Assembly (NCBI GenBank): GCA_013373205.1
Contig: JABXIG010000015.1
Location: 124,001-188,000 of the forward strand
DNA from: Methylocystaceae bacterium
GTDB taxonomy: Bacteria > Pseudomonadota > Alphaproteobacteria > Rhodospirillales > Terasakiellaceae
DNA: 64,000 nt
Direction: 5' to 3'
This document shows, piece by piece, positions 26,695 through 35,978 of the stretch (position 1 is its first letter; each line of letters starts with the position of its first letter). The notes beneath the pieces were generated by a model. It searched no databases, was not told the DNA's origin, and saw only the letters and a program-made list of their open reading frames with translations. The position numbers and the translations under genes were made by a program.

Positions 26695-26916
26695 CGCGGT
26701 ACGCCCCCGCGAAGGTTGTGCTCAATTGAACTCTGGAGATCGGGGAGTTAGTAAACCGATACAAGAAAGGTCCCTATGGTCTTTAGTTCGGAGAACCTGG
26801 ACATACACCACAGGCTCCCCGACCATAGAGGTCAAGGATTCAGCATTGTTTACCGGCCAATGCTTCTTACCGCTTGTATCGGGGTTACTACGCCCCAGAG
26901 CTGTGCGTATCAGCTC
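26695..26916. ncRNA. Unidentified multi-hairpin structured RNA candidate
   Basis: Nested complementarity in a 222-nt G+C-richer island with no convincing gene. Pairs seen: 26695-26699/26707-26711 (5 bp); 26729-26733/26745-26749 (5 bp); a closing stem CCGATACAAG 26756-26765 with CTTGTATCGG 26873-26882 (10 bp, perfect); inside it CTATGGTC 26774-26781 with GACCATAG 26821-26828, extended by GGAG..CCTG with CAGGCTCC; AGCATTG 26842-26848 with CAATGCT 26858-26864; and after it GAGCTG 26898-26903 with CAGCTC 26911-26916. The strand is undecided. Its design (hairpins with internal loops inside a closing stem) recalls IS110 bridge RNAs, but no such transposase is adjacent. Confidence 0.5.
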
Positions 26917-26998
26917 CAAGGACACATTAGTTTAGGAGTGTGTAGGAGTGAAGTTTTTTTTCAAAATCAGTCTCAAAGCCTCTGTTATGTTTTGGCTT

Positions 26999-27526
26999 TC
27001 AAGATATTTCAGCTAGATCAATATGGCATATATCTGCCCCTGCGAATCTTTCAAGGTTCCATGAATTTTCATAAGATTCAACATAGAGTGGGACATAATC
27101 AGCCTTGTTTTCGATTAACCAAGCGGATCGATGTCTACCGTCAACAAAGGAAAAAACCGGTTTAACGGTGAAGTGGTGCAAGCCCCATTTTTCCAGAAAG
27201 TTCTGAAGCTTTCGATGAGCAGGATTCCGATATTGAAGCCGTGAGAGAAATGTCATTGAGACATCAGCAACCGGCACAGGATTTTGTTCTGAACTGCCGA
27301 GCATACTTTTGTCGACCATTTCCCGTTGCAATTTTGTCCAGTATTTCATTTTTGAAATTTTTTGGTATTCAACACAATGATATTTCCAGAGAATTTTCAA
27401 TCTTTTCGGGTCGCACCATACAATATAGCCTCTATCTCTATATGGGGCTTTCATCCAAACAATATTCTCTCCTACGGCAATAGGAAAGACTTTAACCTGG
27501 TCTCCATAAAAAATTCTCAACGCCAT
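26999..27526 (-). CDS. Hypothetical protein with ParB/fertility-inhibition-like core
   Basis: 175 residues. The C-terminal part has FVDGRHRSAWLIENKADYVPLYV, which resembles the DGRHR..A motif of ParB-like and plasmid fertility-inhibition (Pifi) proteins. The N-terminal half is unrecognised. No clear ribosome binding site. In the cargo it lies between the RNA candidate and the DinD-like gene. A DNA-related or anti-competitor role would be inference only. Confidence 0.5.
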   Translation of the reverse strand: MALRIFYGDQVKVFPIAVGENIVWMKAPYRDRGYIVWCDPKRLKILWKYHCVEYQKISKMKYWTKLQREMVDKSMLGSSEQNPVPVADVSMTFLSRLQYRNPAHRKLQNFLEKWGLHHFTVKPVFSFVDGRHRSAWLIENKADYVPLYVESYENSWNLERFAGADICHIDLAEIS

Positions 27527-27686
27527 TTTTTCACTAAATACCCGTTTGTCTTTGTTACAAAGTTTTGAACCTCGATTATTAATGCCTTCTATCTATAAGA
27601 TGCTCGAGTTATCTCTCTGTTTCCTGACAAAACTTACACAAAAGACAATGGAATAAATAAGAAGACTTTGCCTGAATATCTGTAAC

Positions 27687-28991
27687 TTATAAAATCCTGT
27701 CAGAAAATTCGCTCTTCACAAATTCCAAGCCTTTCTGTGTAATTCTAAATCCACGCTCAATAGATTCTGCATACCCTTGATAGATGAAATTAGTTTTGCT
27801 GGTTTTATGGGATTTCAAGTTCCTGACCAATTGTGAGAATTTGCTATCCTTCCGACCTTCCAGAATTGCCTTACTTTCTTCTGGGATTACAATATACTTC
27901 GGTAATTCTTCAATTGCTTTAGTCGTAGAAATTTCGCCATTTGGCTCTTTAGCCATGACAAGCAAAGTATATTTCCACAACTCTTTCCTAAGATTTATCG
28001 GTTTATTTTCGATCACGGGAGTTGATTTAGATGCAATTACTTTTTTGCCTTTTTTCTGCTCAAGCTTTTTAACATCTCGAGCGACTGGCAAATCTTCTGG
28101 CAATGTACCACTGATTTGCAGCATGGCATCTCGAACCTGCTTCCCTACATCATAATGTGTATTGTTCGCTTGGGCTTTAGTCCGAATATCTGAGTCATTT
28201 CTAAGTTTCTGTTCCGTTTGGGTTATGCGGAAAAGGTTCGCCGCCAATTCGACGCTTCCCATATGGTCAAGTATTTTTGCCTTCTGTGGCAGTTGCTTGT
28301 AACTTCTAATTTCTTTGACCGTTCTTCCACCATAAAGTCCCTGATAACCTTTAGACTGAAAGATAGCAAAGTCTTTATCTGTCTCCACGCCTTTAGATTT
28401 TGCCGCACTAGCAAGTTTTTTATTAAAATCAGTAACCTGATTTCTCATATAAAGCCGTTTCTGATCCTCGGACAAATTATCGAAATCAACACTTTTTTGA
28501 TCTTCAAGTTCTTGCCGTCTTGTTTGTATTGCAAAGTAGGTCTGCGCAAAAGCAACTGGTTTCTTACGAGCGTCCGCATTTTGGGCTATAAGGTAACAAG
28601 CGTAGCGCGTTAACATTATATCGCCAATTGTCCGTTCGGCATCGCTCCCAATCCCGACCATTTTATCCACGTGGATAAAATGGTCATCTGGATCAACTCC
28701 GGAATTTTTACAAGAAATTATTGCACGGGGAATCACTCCCTCTGAAAACTTTTGCCACCCTCCATAAGCAAGCAAAGTCTGCAATTCTCTAGCATACCAA
28801 TATTCCTGATCATATTCATTTGCATGAACAGCCTCTTCGAACCTTTGTATAAGGTCATCAATTGTATCCTCTGAAAAAGAAGCTTTCTCCAAGGCTCGTA
28901 ATTCGTTGGAATCTGTTTGCACCGATCGTTGAATTAACTCATCCATACTCATATCAACTCTCAAAGGTTTATTGTATTTACGATCTGGCAT
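27687..28991 (-). CDS. dinD: DinD-family DNA-damage-inducible protein with extra C-terminal winged-helix domain
   Basis: 434 residues. Residues about 30-270 carry the DinD core: EYWYARELQTLLAYGGWQKF, ISCKNSG, DHFIHVDKMV, RYACYLIAQNADARKKPVAFAQTYFA and QTRRQE. The last 110 residues (KELWKYTLLVMAKEPNGEIS...ERGFRITQKGLEFV) look like a separate winged-helix module, uncommon for DinD. ATG at 28991 has AGGAAGT; a TTG eight codons earlier is in frame. Known DinD of E. coli is SOS-induced and inhibits RecA-dependent strand exchange. Its presence beside Detocs suggests a defence-related role. Confidence 0.8.
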   Translation of the reverse strand: MPDRKYNKPLRVDMSMDELIQRSVQTDSNELRALEKASFSEDTIDDLIQRFEEAVHANEYDQEYWYARELQTLLAYGGWQKFSEGVIPRAIISCKNSGVDPDDHFIHVDKMVGIGSDAERTIGDIMLTRYACYLIAQNADARKKPVAFAQTYFAIQTRRQELEDQKSVDFDNLSEDQKRLYMRNQVTDFNKKLASAAKSKGVETDKDFAIFQSKGYQGLYGGRTVKEIRSYKQLPQKAKILDHMGSVELAANLFRITQTEQKLRNDSDIRTKAQANNTHYDVGKQVRDAMLQISGTLPEDLPVARDVKKLEQKKGKKVIASKSTPVIENKPINLRKELWKYTLLVMAKEPNGEISTTKAIEELPKYIVIPEESKAILEGRKDSKFSQLVRNLKSHKTSKTNFIYQGYAESIERGFRITQKGLEFVKSEFSDRIL

Positions 28992-29017
28992 TCGATAACT
29001 TCCTGAGTAGTCCAAAA

Positions 29018-29383
29018 TTAAAGCGGCTTGTTAAACGAGTTCACCTGCAAAATTCGACGAATTCGCTCCAACATCATCCAAGCTGTTTTTTGTGTCACAG
29101 ATATCTCTTTCGACAATTGAAGCGATGAAACGCCTGCTTCTTGAGATGTGACTAAGTGAAAAGCCATGAACCATTTCTGTAAAGGCAGTCGCGAATCCTC
29201 AAAGATTGTTCCCACCCGAACAGTGAACTGCTTACGACAATCAGCACACTTATATCGGCGATTATCTGAAAACTTATGAATCTTTCTTTTACTCAAACAA
29301 TGAGGACATACCACACCATTCTTCCAGCGAATTTTCGCCAAATGATCTATACACGCCTGCTCATCATCAAAATTGAAACTCAT
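29018..29383 (-). pseudogene. IS1595-family transposase fragment (N-terminal zinc ribbon)
   Basis: 121 residues of an ISXO2/IS1595-type transposase: zinc ribbon C-x2-C...C-x2-C (CPHCLSKRKIHKFSDNRRYKCADCRKQF) and the start of the helical region (SSLQLSKEISVTQKTAWMMLERIR). The family is about 300 residues and the DDE domain is missing, the frame running into the dinD leader. Probably a decayed insertion. Confidence 0.82.
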
Positions 29384-29676
29384 GACACTCTCGCCTGATT
29401 CGACCTACAACATAAATCAGAATCATGGGTTGGTCAAGTATATAATTTAGACCTAATCTAAGCCATTGACTTTTCTTTTCAACCACCCAAACAGAATACC
29501 ATTCGATACCAGTAAATTACTATTTTCGGATTGATTGAACACTACATTTTACGCTTCACACCCGAAGTACTACCTACAGCGATTTGCTCCTCTGAAAGGT
29601 GGTCTACGATCGTTGGACAGTTTAGCAGCGTTTATCACGGTGGGATGCCAGAGTTGATTTATGCTTTTTACGTATT

Positions 29677-30882
29677 TTAAGTCACAGTGAAGTGTGAATG
29701 TATCTCAGGGAACTTTTCTGTCAAAAACTCGTTCATGAACGTAACACTAGATTTTGATGCAGAAAGTTGGTGATCATCACCTTTTTTCTCATCTGCAAAA
29801 TCGCATACTCCTTTTGCAGCCAAGAAAAATGGAGCATATCTGGTTGTCGCACTAGCCGCTTCGTATAGGCCATATATTTCCATTTCTAACCCTAACACTT
29901 TTCGGTTCTGTGTTTTTATTAGCTCTTGTGCCCTTTTTGAATCCGCAACGACAGCGGAACCAGAAGCTGTAGGGCCTGCTTTAACATTGAAATCATGTTT
30001 GTTTCCTTCGTTTGGAAAGTGGTGAAGGATGAAATCTGAAAGCATGGCGCTTGAGGATGATTCTATACTTATCTGATGAGGAGAGTATTCAAATTGCCCA
30101 TTTTTCCATTTACCTGATTCATAGTTCCAACAACAATCAGATACGATTACATCGTCAAGGTCTGCTTCTCCTGGCAATGCCGCACAGATACCGGACATTA
30201 CAATAGCTTTAGGTTGAACTTTAGATATTAGGTACTGCGTCATTACAGCTGTTGAGACCATTCCCATACGTTGGGCTGGTACTGCCCAGCAAGTTCTTTC
30301 AGTGCCGGATTTATCTATGAATTTTCCTGCATATAGATTGTAACTTCGGCCGAATTTAGTAATTTTCTGCCAGTTCCAATTAAGGTTTAAGACTTCGGAA
30401 AGTTCGGGTTGCATTAATGCGCAAACCCATAATACGTCGATGCTGTCGTTAAAGGCATCCTTATTTGCGGAATTAATATGAGAAAAAAGTCTTAGTAATC
30501 CGTCTTGCCATTTACTATCTAAGTCATTCACTCTTAATACCGACCACACGTCGTTTCCGTACAAATCGTTAAATTCTTCTTCGGCTTCTTCAAATGCAGT
30601 AATTGCGACGATGTATTTAGGTTTGTTGAGATATTCAGCCTCCTGAATTTCATCTAAAAACATAAAACCTGTTGATGCTTGAGGCTCTGCATCTTTTAGG
30701 TGTGGAATTATGATATCTAAAAGTAAAACATCAGCTTCATGCTTACTGAGGAAATTACGACAATCTGTAGCATCTACGGATCGGGTAATTGTTATTGTAT
30801 CTTTTATGTGTGATGAAGTGATGAAGTCCTGAATTTTGTCAAACTTCTCGTCAGTATCTTCAAGTATATGAACTCTAATCAT
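29677..30882 (-). CDS. dtcC: Detocs effector: receiver fused to purine-nucleoside-phosphorylase-like domain
   Basis: 401 residues. N-terminal receiver (about 1-130) with phospho-acceptor in VLLLDIIIP; C-terminal phosphorylase/nucleosidase domain with VMSGICAALPG, SDCCWNY, GLEMEIYGLYEA and KGVCDFADEKK. In the Detocs anti-phage system the homologous effector cleaves the N-glycosidic bond of ATP when phosphorylated, depleting the cell of ATP. The ATG overlaps the stop of the preceding gene by 4 nt (ATGA), so the start 20 codons earlier is unlikely. Nucleosidase activity here is inferred from homology. Confidence 0.85.
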   Translation of the reverse strand: MIRVHILEDTDEKFDKIQDFITSSHIKDTITITRSVDATDCRNFLSKHEADVLLLDIIIPHLKDAEPQASTGFMFLDEIQEAEYLNKPKYIVAITAFEEAEEEFNDLYGNDVWSVLRVNDLDSKWQDGLLRLFSHINSANKDAFNDSIDVLWVCALMQPELSEVLNLNWNWQKITKFGRSYNLYAGKFIDKSGTERTCWAVPAQRMGMVSTAVMTQYLISKVQPKAIVMSGICAALPGEADLDDVIVSDCCWNYESGKWKNGQFEYSPHQISIESSSSAMLSDFILHHFPNEGNKHDFNVKAGPTASGSAVVADSKRAQELIKTQNRKVLGLEMEIYGLYEAASATTRYAPFFLAAKGVCDFADEKKGDDHQLSASKSSVTFMNEFLTEKFPEIHSHFTVT

Positions 30883-31349
30883 ATCAGTCTTCCCATCTTG
30901 CTTAATTGTTCTTTTATTAAATTGACGAATGTTTCTTTCCAAGTTTCATTTATGTATCTGTAATAGACAACATCGACGAATGCTCTTTCAAATTCTTCGT
31001 GTAAATCCCTGCGAAGATCCTCAAGAGTTAACTCGTTTTCACCCTGATCGAAATGCTTGTATTGTGTTATAAAAATTGCTGGTGCTAAGTTATCTGCAAA
31101 TTCAGCATGTCTTAAAACATCAATTCCACCAAAGCTTTGAGCAGAGCCTCCGCCATCTTCGTTCTGGTGCGAATAGGTTGGAAGAGACATATCCAGAACT
31201 AAGAGATCAAATTGATCAGTATCTACCTTGGAAATTGCGTCATTGAAAGATATGGAAATGACAATTTCAAAATCAAAATCCATGGTTTCTAAGGCTTCAA
31301 GAACTTGGTCTCTTTTGTATTTTTCATCTTCTACAACTAATATTTTCAT
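30879..31349 (-). CDS. dtcB: Detocs stand-alone receiver protein (phosphate buffer)
   Basis: 156-residue CheY-like receiver: ED acidic pair near the N-terminus, phospho-acceptor Asp53 in FDLLVLDMSLP, and no output domain. In Detocs this component is thought to drain phosphate from the kinase and prevent accidental activation of the effector. Five bp after the kinase stop and overlapping the effector by 4 nt: a compact three-gene operon. Confidence 0.82.
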   Translation of the reverse strand: MKILVVEDEKYKRDQVLEALETMDFDFEIVISISFNDAISKVDTDQFDLLVLDMSLPTYSHQNEDGGGSAQSFGGIDVLRHAEFADNLAPAIFITQYKHFDQGENELTLEDLRRDLHEEFERAFVDVVYYRYINETWKETFVNLIKEQLSKMGRLI

Positions 31350-31353
31350 CGCT

Positions 31354-34300
31354 CTATTCGGCCCTCAAAACATCAATGTCAAATTCCATTTCAAATTCAT
31401 TATTCTGATTTATAAAAAATTTGTATCGATTTACATCTGACCCCAATGCAATGAATAGTTTAATCAACCCTGATCCGCCTTCATTAGTTGCTTCCTTAAT
31501 AAAATCGGGACTTCTGATGATTTTGTTTTTTTCTTCAATCATCTCTCTGGATGACTGTAAAAAGACATCTGGGATAGTATTTGTGACTTTTATTTTTAGA
31601 AGATTTATGCCTATAAAATGCATTGAAATTTTCACAATTACATTACGTACGGTTCGGTCTTCTGTTAGTTTGAAGATATTATTAAAGATGTTGAAAAAGA
31701 CATGATAAATCACAGAGAAGTCATGTTGTACGGTTTCTCCTTCATCAAAATTTTTATAGATTTTAATTTTTTCAATGTTGTGGGCTTTTGAGAAAAGTTT
31801 CAGGAAGAGATCAAACATTTCGTCAAGGGAGTACTTTGAAATGCCTGTAGACTTGGGTTTTTGGAACCAAAGAGAAATTTCTGTAAAAGCCTTATTAAAT
31901 TGAGATCGTGCTTTACCAAATAACCTGCTTATTGCAGTTTTCTGCTCTGAATTGCTTATGATCTTCAGTAGTTCGTTTTCAAGGTTATCCAGTTTATGAA
32001 GAATGTTGTCTTGAAGAAGGACCTTTAGTGAGCTTTGCATTTTAGGAAATTCCTCTTCCAGTGAAGACCAAATGATTTGGTTCATTAATCTGGTCCAAGA
32101 GGATATTTCCGAATGATCTAGAGCGTGTTGTTTTAATAGTCTTAGCGATAATTGATTAATATTCACTGAGAAGAAACCATGTGGATGTGAAGTGTTTCTA
32201 ATCTGTAAATTTTGGAGCCTAATATCTCTTAAAGTTTTGTACACAACTACTGTGAACCGTTCGATATGACGAACAACTTGCATATGAATCGAAGGGTCTA
32301 GATTAACGTTATTTTTTTCTAGTTTAGAAAGTAGAACGTCAATGTTGTCGGTAGAGGTGTGCCAAATACCAAGTTCTTTGAATATGGAGTGAAACGGTGA
32401 TTCAAACGAACCATGGCGGACTCTACCGCTTAAATAGTGGTTTAGGCCATATTTAGGGTTTTCAAGAAAATTGTCTTTATAGCTCTTTACTAAGTGTAGA
32501 AATGCTGCATTTGACTCATTGTCTAGTTCAAGAGTTAGATCGCCAAGATCTTGTTCCCCTTTTAAAAACTTCTCTACTATTTCTTCTGTTTCTTTTTCCT
32601 CTTCGTTACTTTCTTGAGCGAATGACAAACGCCTAATTCGACTATAATCAGCTTTATGTGTGCGTTCAAAAAAATCGGATAAGTTCGCCACATCGACGTA
32701 AAGACGGGTACGATTTAGGGTTCTTCTTGCATTGCCAAGTTTGATTTGACCAAAAAGCTCACCAATTTCTGTTTGAATAGAAGAACTGTTGTGCGCGTCA
32801 TATCCCATCAGTCCTTCGCAGATTTTCATTCTTTCCTGTAGTTGCTCAAGGTTTGTTTGGAAACCCAAGGGCATATTGTCCATTGTTTCAGTAGTGCAAA
32901 CTTCTCTTAAAAAATATGCAATTTTAAATGGCTCGCATTCAACTCGCTTTAGGTCTACTTCAGAAGGAACGTTAAAAGAGTTTGATCTTAGAAATGAAAG
33001 TGCTGCAAACCTTTTAGCAGATTGCAATTTTGAATTTGGTTTACTAATGCCTAATTGTTGAATGCCAATGCTTAAATCTAGCTTAGATTTCCATTTCTTT
33101 GTGTGTTGCCATTCTAGTTTCTCATGTTTTTCTTTGAAAATAGATTGAATGAAGCTGCTATCATATTTTAGTGAAAAATCGGATGCTAAGTAGAAACAGT
33201 CTTCCAATTTCCCTTCGCTGATCAATCGACTAGTTTTTATAGAAGTGACTAAATAAGGAAGATTCGTGAGCGGTATATCCTCTAATATTTTGTTGACAGT
33301 TGATGTCTCTTCTGCATTTAAATAGTTATAGCAAAAAAACATTCTATTGATATCTTGAATGAAATTATCATTACTATAAAATATCTTTCGAATAGTATTT
33401 TTAATTTTTCCCTGAGTAATATATTTCTCATCTTGATTGCTCAAATTTAAAGCAAACCCTAATTCGATAGGCGTCACTTTCTGACTTAGATTAACGTCAA
33501 TTACATTAAAGCAAGAAAAAGGGTCTTTTTCACAGAAACACTCATTAATTGTAGAAAATGTGGTCCATATTTCAGAAATTTCACTGTAATTAGACATCTC
33601 TGTTTTTAGATATTCAGAAATTTCTTTTTCATTTTCTTCAGTACGCATAACAATATGAGCTGAATTAATTACATCACTAGGTGATATTTTAATGCTAGCG
33701 TGTTTCTCATTTTCAAATTTTATAGCAAAGTGATTTAACCCGTTATTCTTTGGGTTCAAGTAGCACCAAGAGGACGCCTCTTCTTCATTTGGGTCGTTAA
33801 ATTTGTAGGCTTCTACGTCAAAGGATTTTAGTAACTCATAAATCTCTAACTCCTTGGACTTAGCTGTAATTTCCTTTGAGATGTTGATGATTGTAGCTAG
33901 TTTCTTTAAGCGGGGGTCATCGATTTCATATATATGATTTAGTACTGTGATATGTTCACCAAAGACATGAAGCCGACAACTCAGAATTTTTATGAAGCTT
34001 TCATATGCGTCAATGATTGGCACACTGTTCAGCTGACATAATAGTTCAGCGAGTTTATCCTCTTCTTTAGGAATTCTCTTTGTTAAAAGATGTTCAAGAA
34101 TGGGAGCAGATTTAGAGTTATCGATGGATTTATGAACTCTTGAAATAAAGCCTGAAAATAGGGTAAAAGGCTCAAGGCGTTCAGAAAAGAATGATGCTAG
34201 AAACCTTGTTCTGCGTGAAAGCTCTCTATTGTTGTGATAGATGGAGCGAATGTGTTTCTGTGCTTCTTCACCGCCTAACTGGCGTTCCACTAATAATTCG

Positions 34301-34716
34301 TTTTCAATGAACCAGAATGAAGCGCCGAGTTTTTCCCGAATTTTAATCAGAGTTTTTTTACATTTATCCCATTCTTCCGAGCGTAAATATTTTATGTAGG
34401 ATGATCGGAACTCAAGGTATTTTTGTATTTCCTCTGAGTTAATGGATAGCCGTGCAATTAAGCACTCTAGTTCGTGTTTAATTTCGGTTGGCGGCAACTG
34501 GAAATTTCGGCCCAGAAACATGATGTTAGAAGGCCAGTCTACAGAAATGACGGGCCATTTACCTCGTTGATCCAGTGATTGAGTTTGCGAATGTATCCAT
34601 TGATAGAGAGCTTTCTTTTCAGTAAATGAAGCCTTTTCTCGAGCGGAAGTAAATGCTTCTGCTTTTTTGTCTGCTCCCCTTACAATCGATTTTAATATAT
34701 CTAAATGACTGGACAC
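31354..34716 (-). CDS. dtcA: Detocs large sensor histidine kinase
   Basis: 1120 residues. The N-terminal 850 or so are helical and repeat-like, the expected sensor part, with no membrane helix. The last ~160 form a kinase-type ATP-binding fold: N box VFFNIFNNIFKLTED and G box NEGGSGLIKLF. I do not see an obvious classical H-box. GTG start; strongly A+T-rich. Position before two receiver proteins, one carrying a phosphorylase domain, identifies it as the Detocs kinase. The phage trigger cannot be read from sequence. Confidence 0.82.
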   Translation of the reverse strand: MSSHLDILKSIVRGADKKAEAFTSAREKASFTEKKALYQWIHSQTQSLDQRGKWPVISVDWPSNIMFLGRNFQLPPTEIKHELECLIARLSINSEEIQKYLEFRSSYIKYLRSEEWDKCKKTLIKIREKLGASFWFIENELLVERQLGGEEAQKHIRSIYHNNRELSRRTRFLASFFSERLEPFTLFSGFISRVHKSIDNSKSAPILEHLLTKRIPKEEDKLAELLCQLNSVPIIDAYESFIKILSCRLHVFGEHITVLNHIYEIDDPRLKKLATIINISKEITAKSKELEIYELLKSFDVEAYKFNDPNEEEASSWCYLNPKNNGLNHFAIKFENEKHASIKISPSDVINSAHIVMRTEENEKEISEYLKTEMSNYSEISEIWTTFSTINECFCEKDPFSCFNVIDVNLSQKVTPIELGFALNLSNQDEKYITQGKIKNTIRKIFYSNDNFIQDINRMFFCYNYLNAEETSTVNKILEDIPLTNLPYLVTSIKTSRLISEGKLEDCFYLASDFSLKYDSSFIQSIFKEKHEKLEWQHTKKWKSKLDLSIGIQQLGISKPNSKLQSAKRFAALSFLRSNSFNVPSEVDLKRVECEPFKIAYFLREVCTTETMDNMPLGFQTNLEQLQERMKICEGLMGYDAHNSSSIQTEIGELFGQIKLGNARRTLNRTRLYVDVANLSDFFERTHKADYSRIRRLSFAQESNEEEKETEEIVEKFLKGEQDLGDLTLELDNESNAAFLHLVKSYKDNFLENPKYGLNHYLSGRVRHGSFESPFHSIFKELGIWHTSTDNIDVLLSKLEKNNVNLDPSIHMQVVRHIERFTVVVYKTLRDIRLQNLQIRNTSHPHGFFSVNINQLSLRLLKQHALDHSEISSWTRLMNQIIWSSLEEEFPKMQSSLKVLLQDNILHKLDNLENELLKIISNSEQKTAISRLFGKARSQFNKAFTEISLWFQKPKSTGISKYSLDEMFDLFLKLFSKAHNIEKIKIYKNFDEGETVQHDFSVIYHVFFNIFNNIFKLTEDRTVRNVIVKISMHFIGINLLKIKVTNTIPDVFLQSSREMIEEKNKIIRSPDFIKEATNEGGSGLIKLFIALGSDVNRYKFFINQNNEFEMEFDIDVLRAE

Positions 34717-34909
34717 TAATAGTTTCTCTTTTCCGGAATTTACATGTTTTGACCTATGGCATTAGACAATAAAAGAGGGAAAATATAAAGTTTTTTGACA
34801 TTATAGATTACCTTTTATAAGAACCTTATCCTCGCTTTTCACGACGACTGAATAGCCCCTAGATTTCTAGACACCTTGTCGGTTACAAATTGAGGCAAGG
34901 AGTTTACAA

Positions 34910-35131
34910 ATGGCCCGACCACATTTCACTGATGAATTTAAAATAAATGCTGTAAAGCAGATTACGGAACGCGGCTATTCAGTAGCAGAAGTTTCCAAAC
35001 GTTTAGGCGTGAGCACACATTCACTTTACCAATGGCGTAAACCTTTTTCCAAACCTGCGGCTGTCATCCAAGAAGCCGCTGATCAATCTATTGAGATTGC
35101 TCGACTTAAAAAAACACGCTCGTGTTACTGA
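34910..35131 (+). pseudogene. IS3 orfA, frameshifted
   Basis: Clear IS3 OrfA HTH (FTDEFKINAVKQITERGYSVAEVSKRLGVS, split here by position) ending early at IARLKKTRSCY, while the +1-shifted frame continues with RVTEERDILK. A lost or gained base in the A-run breaks the leucine zipper region. More disruption follows before orfB. Confidence 0.82.
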
Positions 35132-35224
35132 GGAGCGTGATATTTTAAAAAGGCCACGGCGTCACTGTCCTGACTTCGCTAGGGTCTTCGCAAAAGGGCC
35201 CTTGAAGACCAACGCCAAACGGCC

Positions 35225-35953
35225 TTGATCAAACAAGCTTGGGAGGAAAGTGGCAAAATCTATGACTATCGTAAATTACATGATGATTTATGTGAGATTG
35301 GTGAATGCATAAGCCCTAACCGCGTGGCACTGTTGGCCCGCCTTGCAGGAATTTCTGCTCAGATCGGGTATAAATGCCGCCCAGGTAAATATGGGGGCAA
35401 GCCATCTGTTGTCGTTAACAATACGCTTGATCGACAATTTGACGTTCCTCAGCCTAATCAATTTTGGGCCACTGATATTACTTACATCAAAACAACAGAG
35501 GGATATTCCTATCTTGCCGTCGTGATAGATCTTTATTCAAGGAAAGTTGTAGGATGGTCTATGCAAAACAGACAGCCAACAGAACTTGTCTTGCAGGCTT
35601 TATTGATGGCTGTGTGGCGACGCAAACCGACAGGTAAAGTCGTCATACATTCAGACCAAGGCTCGCAGTTCACCAGCATTGAATGGGCATCGTTTTTGAA
35701 AGCACATAATTTAGAACATTCCATGAGCCGTCGTGGAAACTGTCATGACAATGCGGTTGCTGAAAGTTTTTTCAATTTACTTAAACGTGAACGCATCAGG
35801 CGAAAAGTCTACAAAACAAGGGAAGAGGCTAGGCAGGACGTGTTTGATTACATCGAAATGTTCTACAACCCAAGACGCAAACATGTTAGGAACAAAATGC
35901 TGTCACCTAATGACTTTGAACGACAGTACAAAACGAGAGAACAAGGCGTCTAG
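35225..35953 (+). CDS. IS3 orfB transposase, 5'-truncated
   Basis: 242 residues with the DDE core: Asp in ATDITYI, Asp in VIHSDQGSQFTS and Glu in NAVAESFF, about 35 residues after the second Asp. Usual OrfB is roughly 280 residues, so the first ~40 are missing. Without a working OrfA fusion it is unlikely to transpose. Confidence 0.8.
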   Translation: MIKQAWEESGKIYDYRKLHDDLCEIGECISPNRVALLARLAGISAQIGYKCRPGKYGGKPSVVVNNTLDRQFDVPQPNQFWATDITYIKTTEGYSYLAVVIDLYSRKVVGWSMQNRQPTELVLQALLMAVWRRKPTGKVVIHSDQGSQFTSIEWASFLKAHNLEHSMSRRGNCHDNAVAESFFNLLKRERIRRKVYKTREEARQDVFDYIEMFYNPRRKHVRNKMLSPNDFERQYKTREQGV

Positions 35954-35978
35954 GAAACTAGGGGCTATTCAGACGTTC

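Larger units (their letters stand above)
34849..35971 (+). mobile_element. IS3-family insertion sequence, defective
   Basis: 1123 bp with inverted ends of the form TGAATAGCCCCTAG..TTCTAGAC (left 34849, right 35971) and a 3-bp duplication GAC on both sides. Contains a broken orfA and an orfB missing its first ~40 residues. It lies between the Detocs operon and the lipoprotein of the envelope module, just beyond the stop of the latter. Confidence 0.86.

Noticed and set aside
26722-26925. 67-aa minus-strand reading frame over the RNA candidate
   Set aside because: No ribosome binding site or recognisable content, and the sequence is better explained by the nested complementary pairs. Kept as a possible refutation of the RNA call.
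29018-29383. Functional zinc-ribbon regulator
   Set aside because: The match is to the N-terminus of IS1595-family transposases, ends before the DDE domain and so is a fragment.
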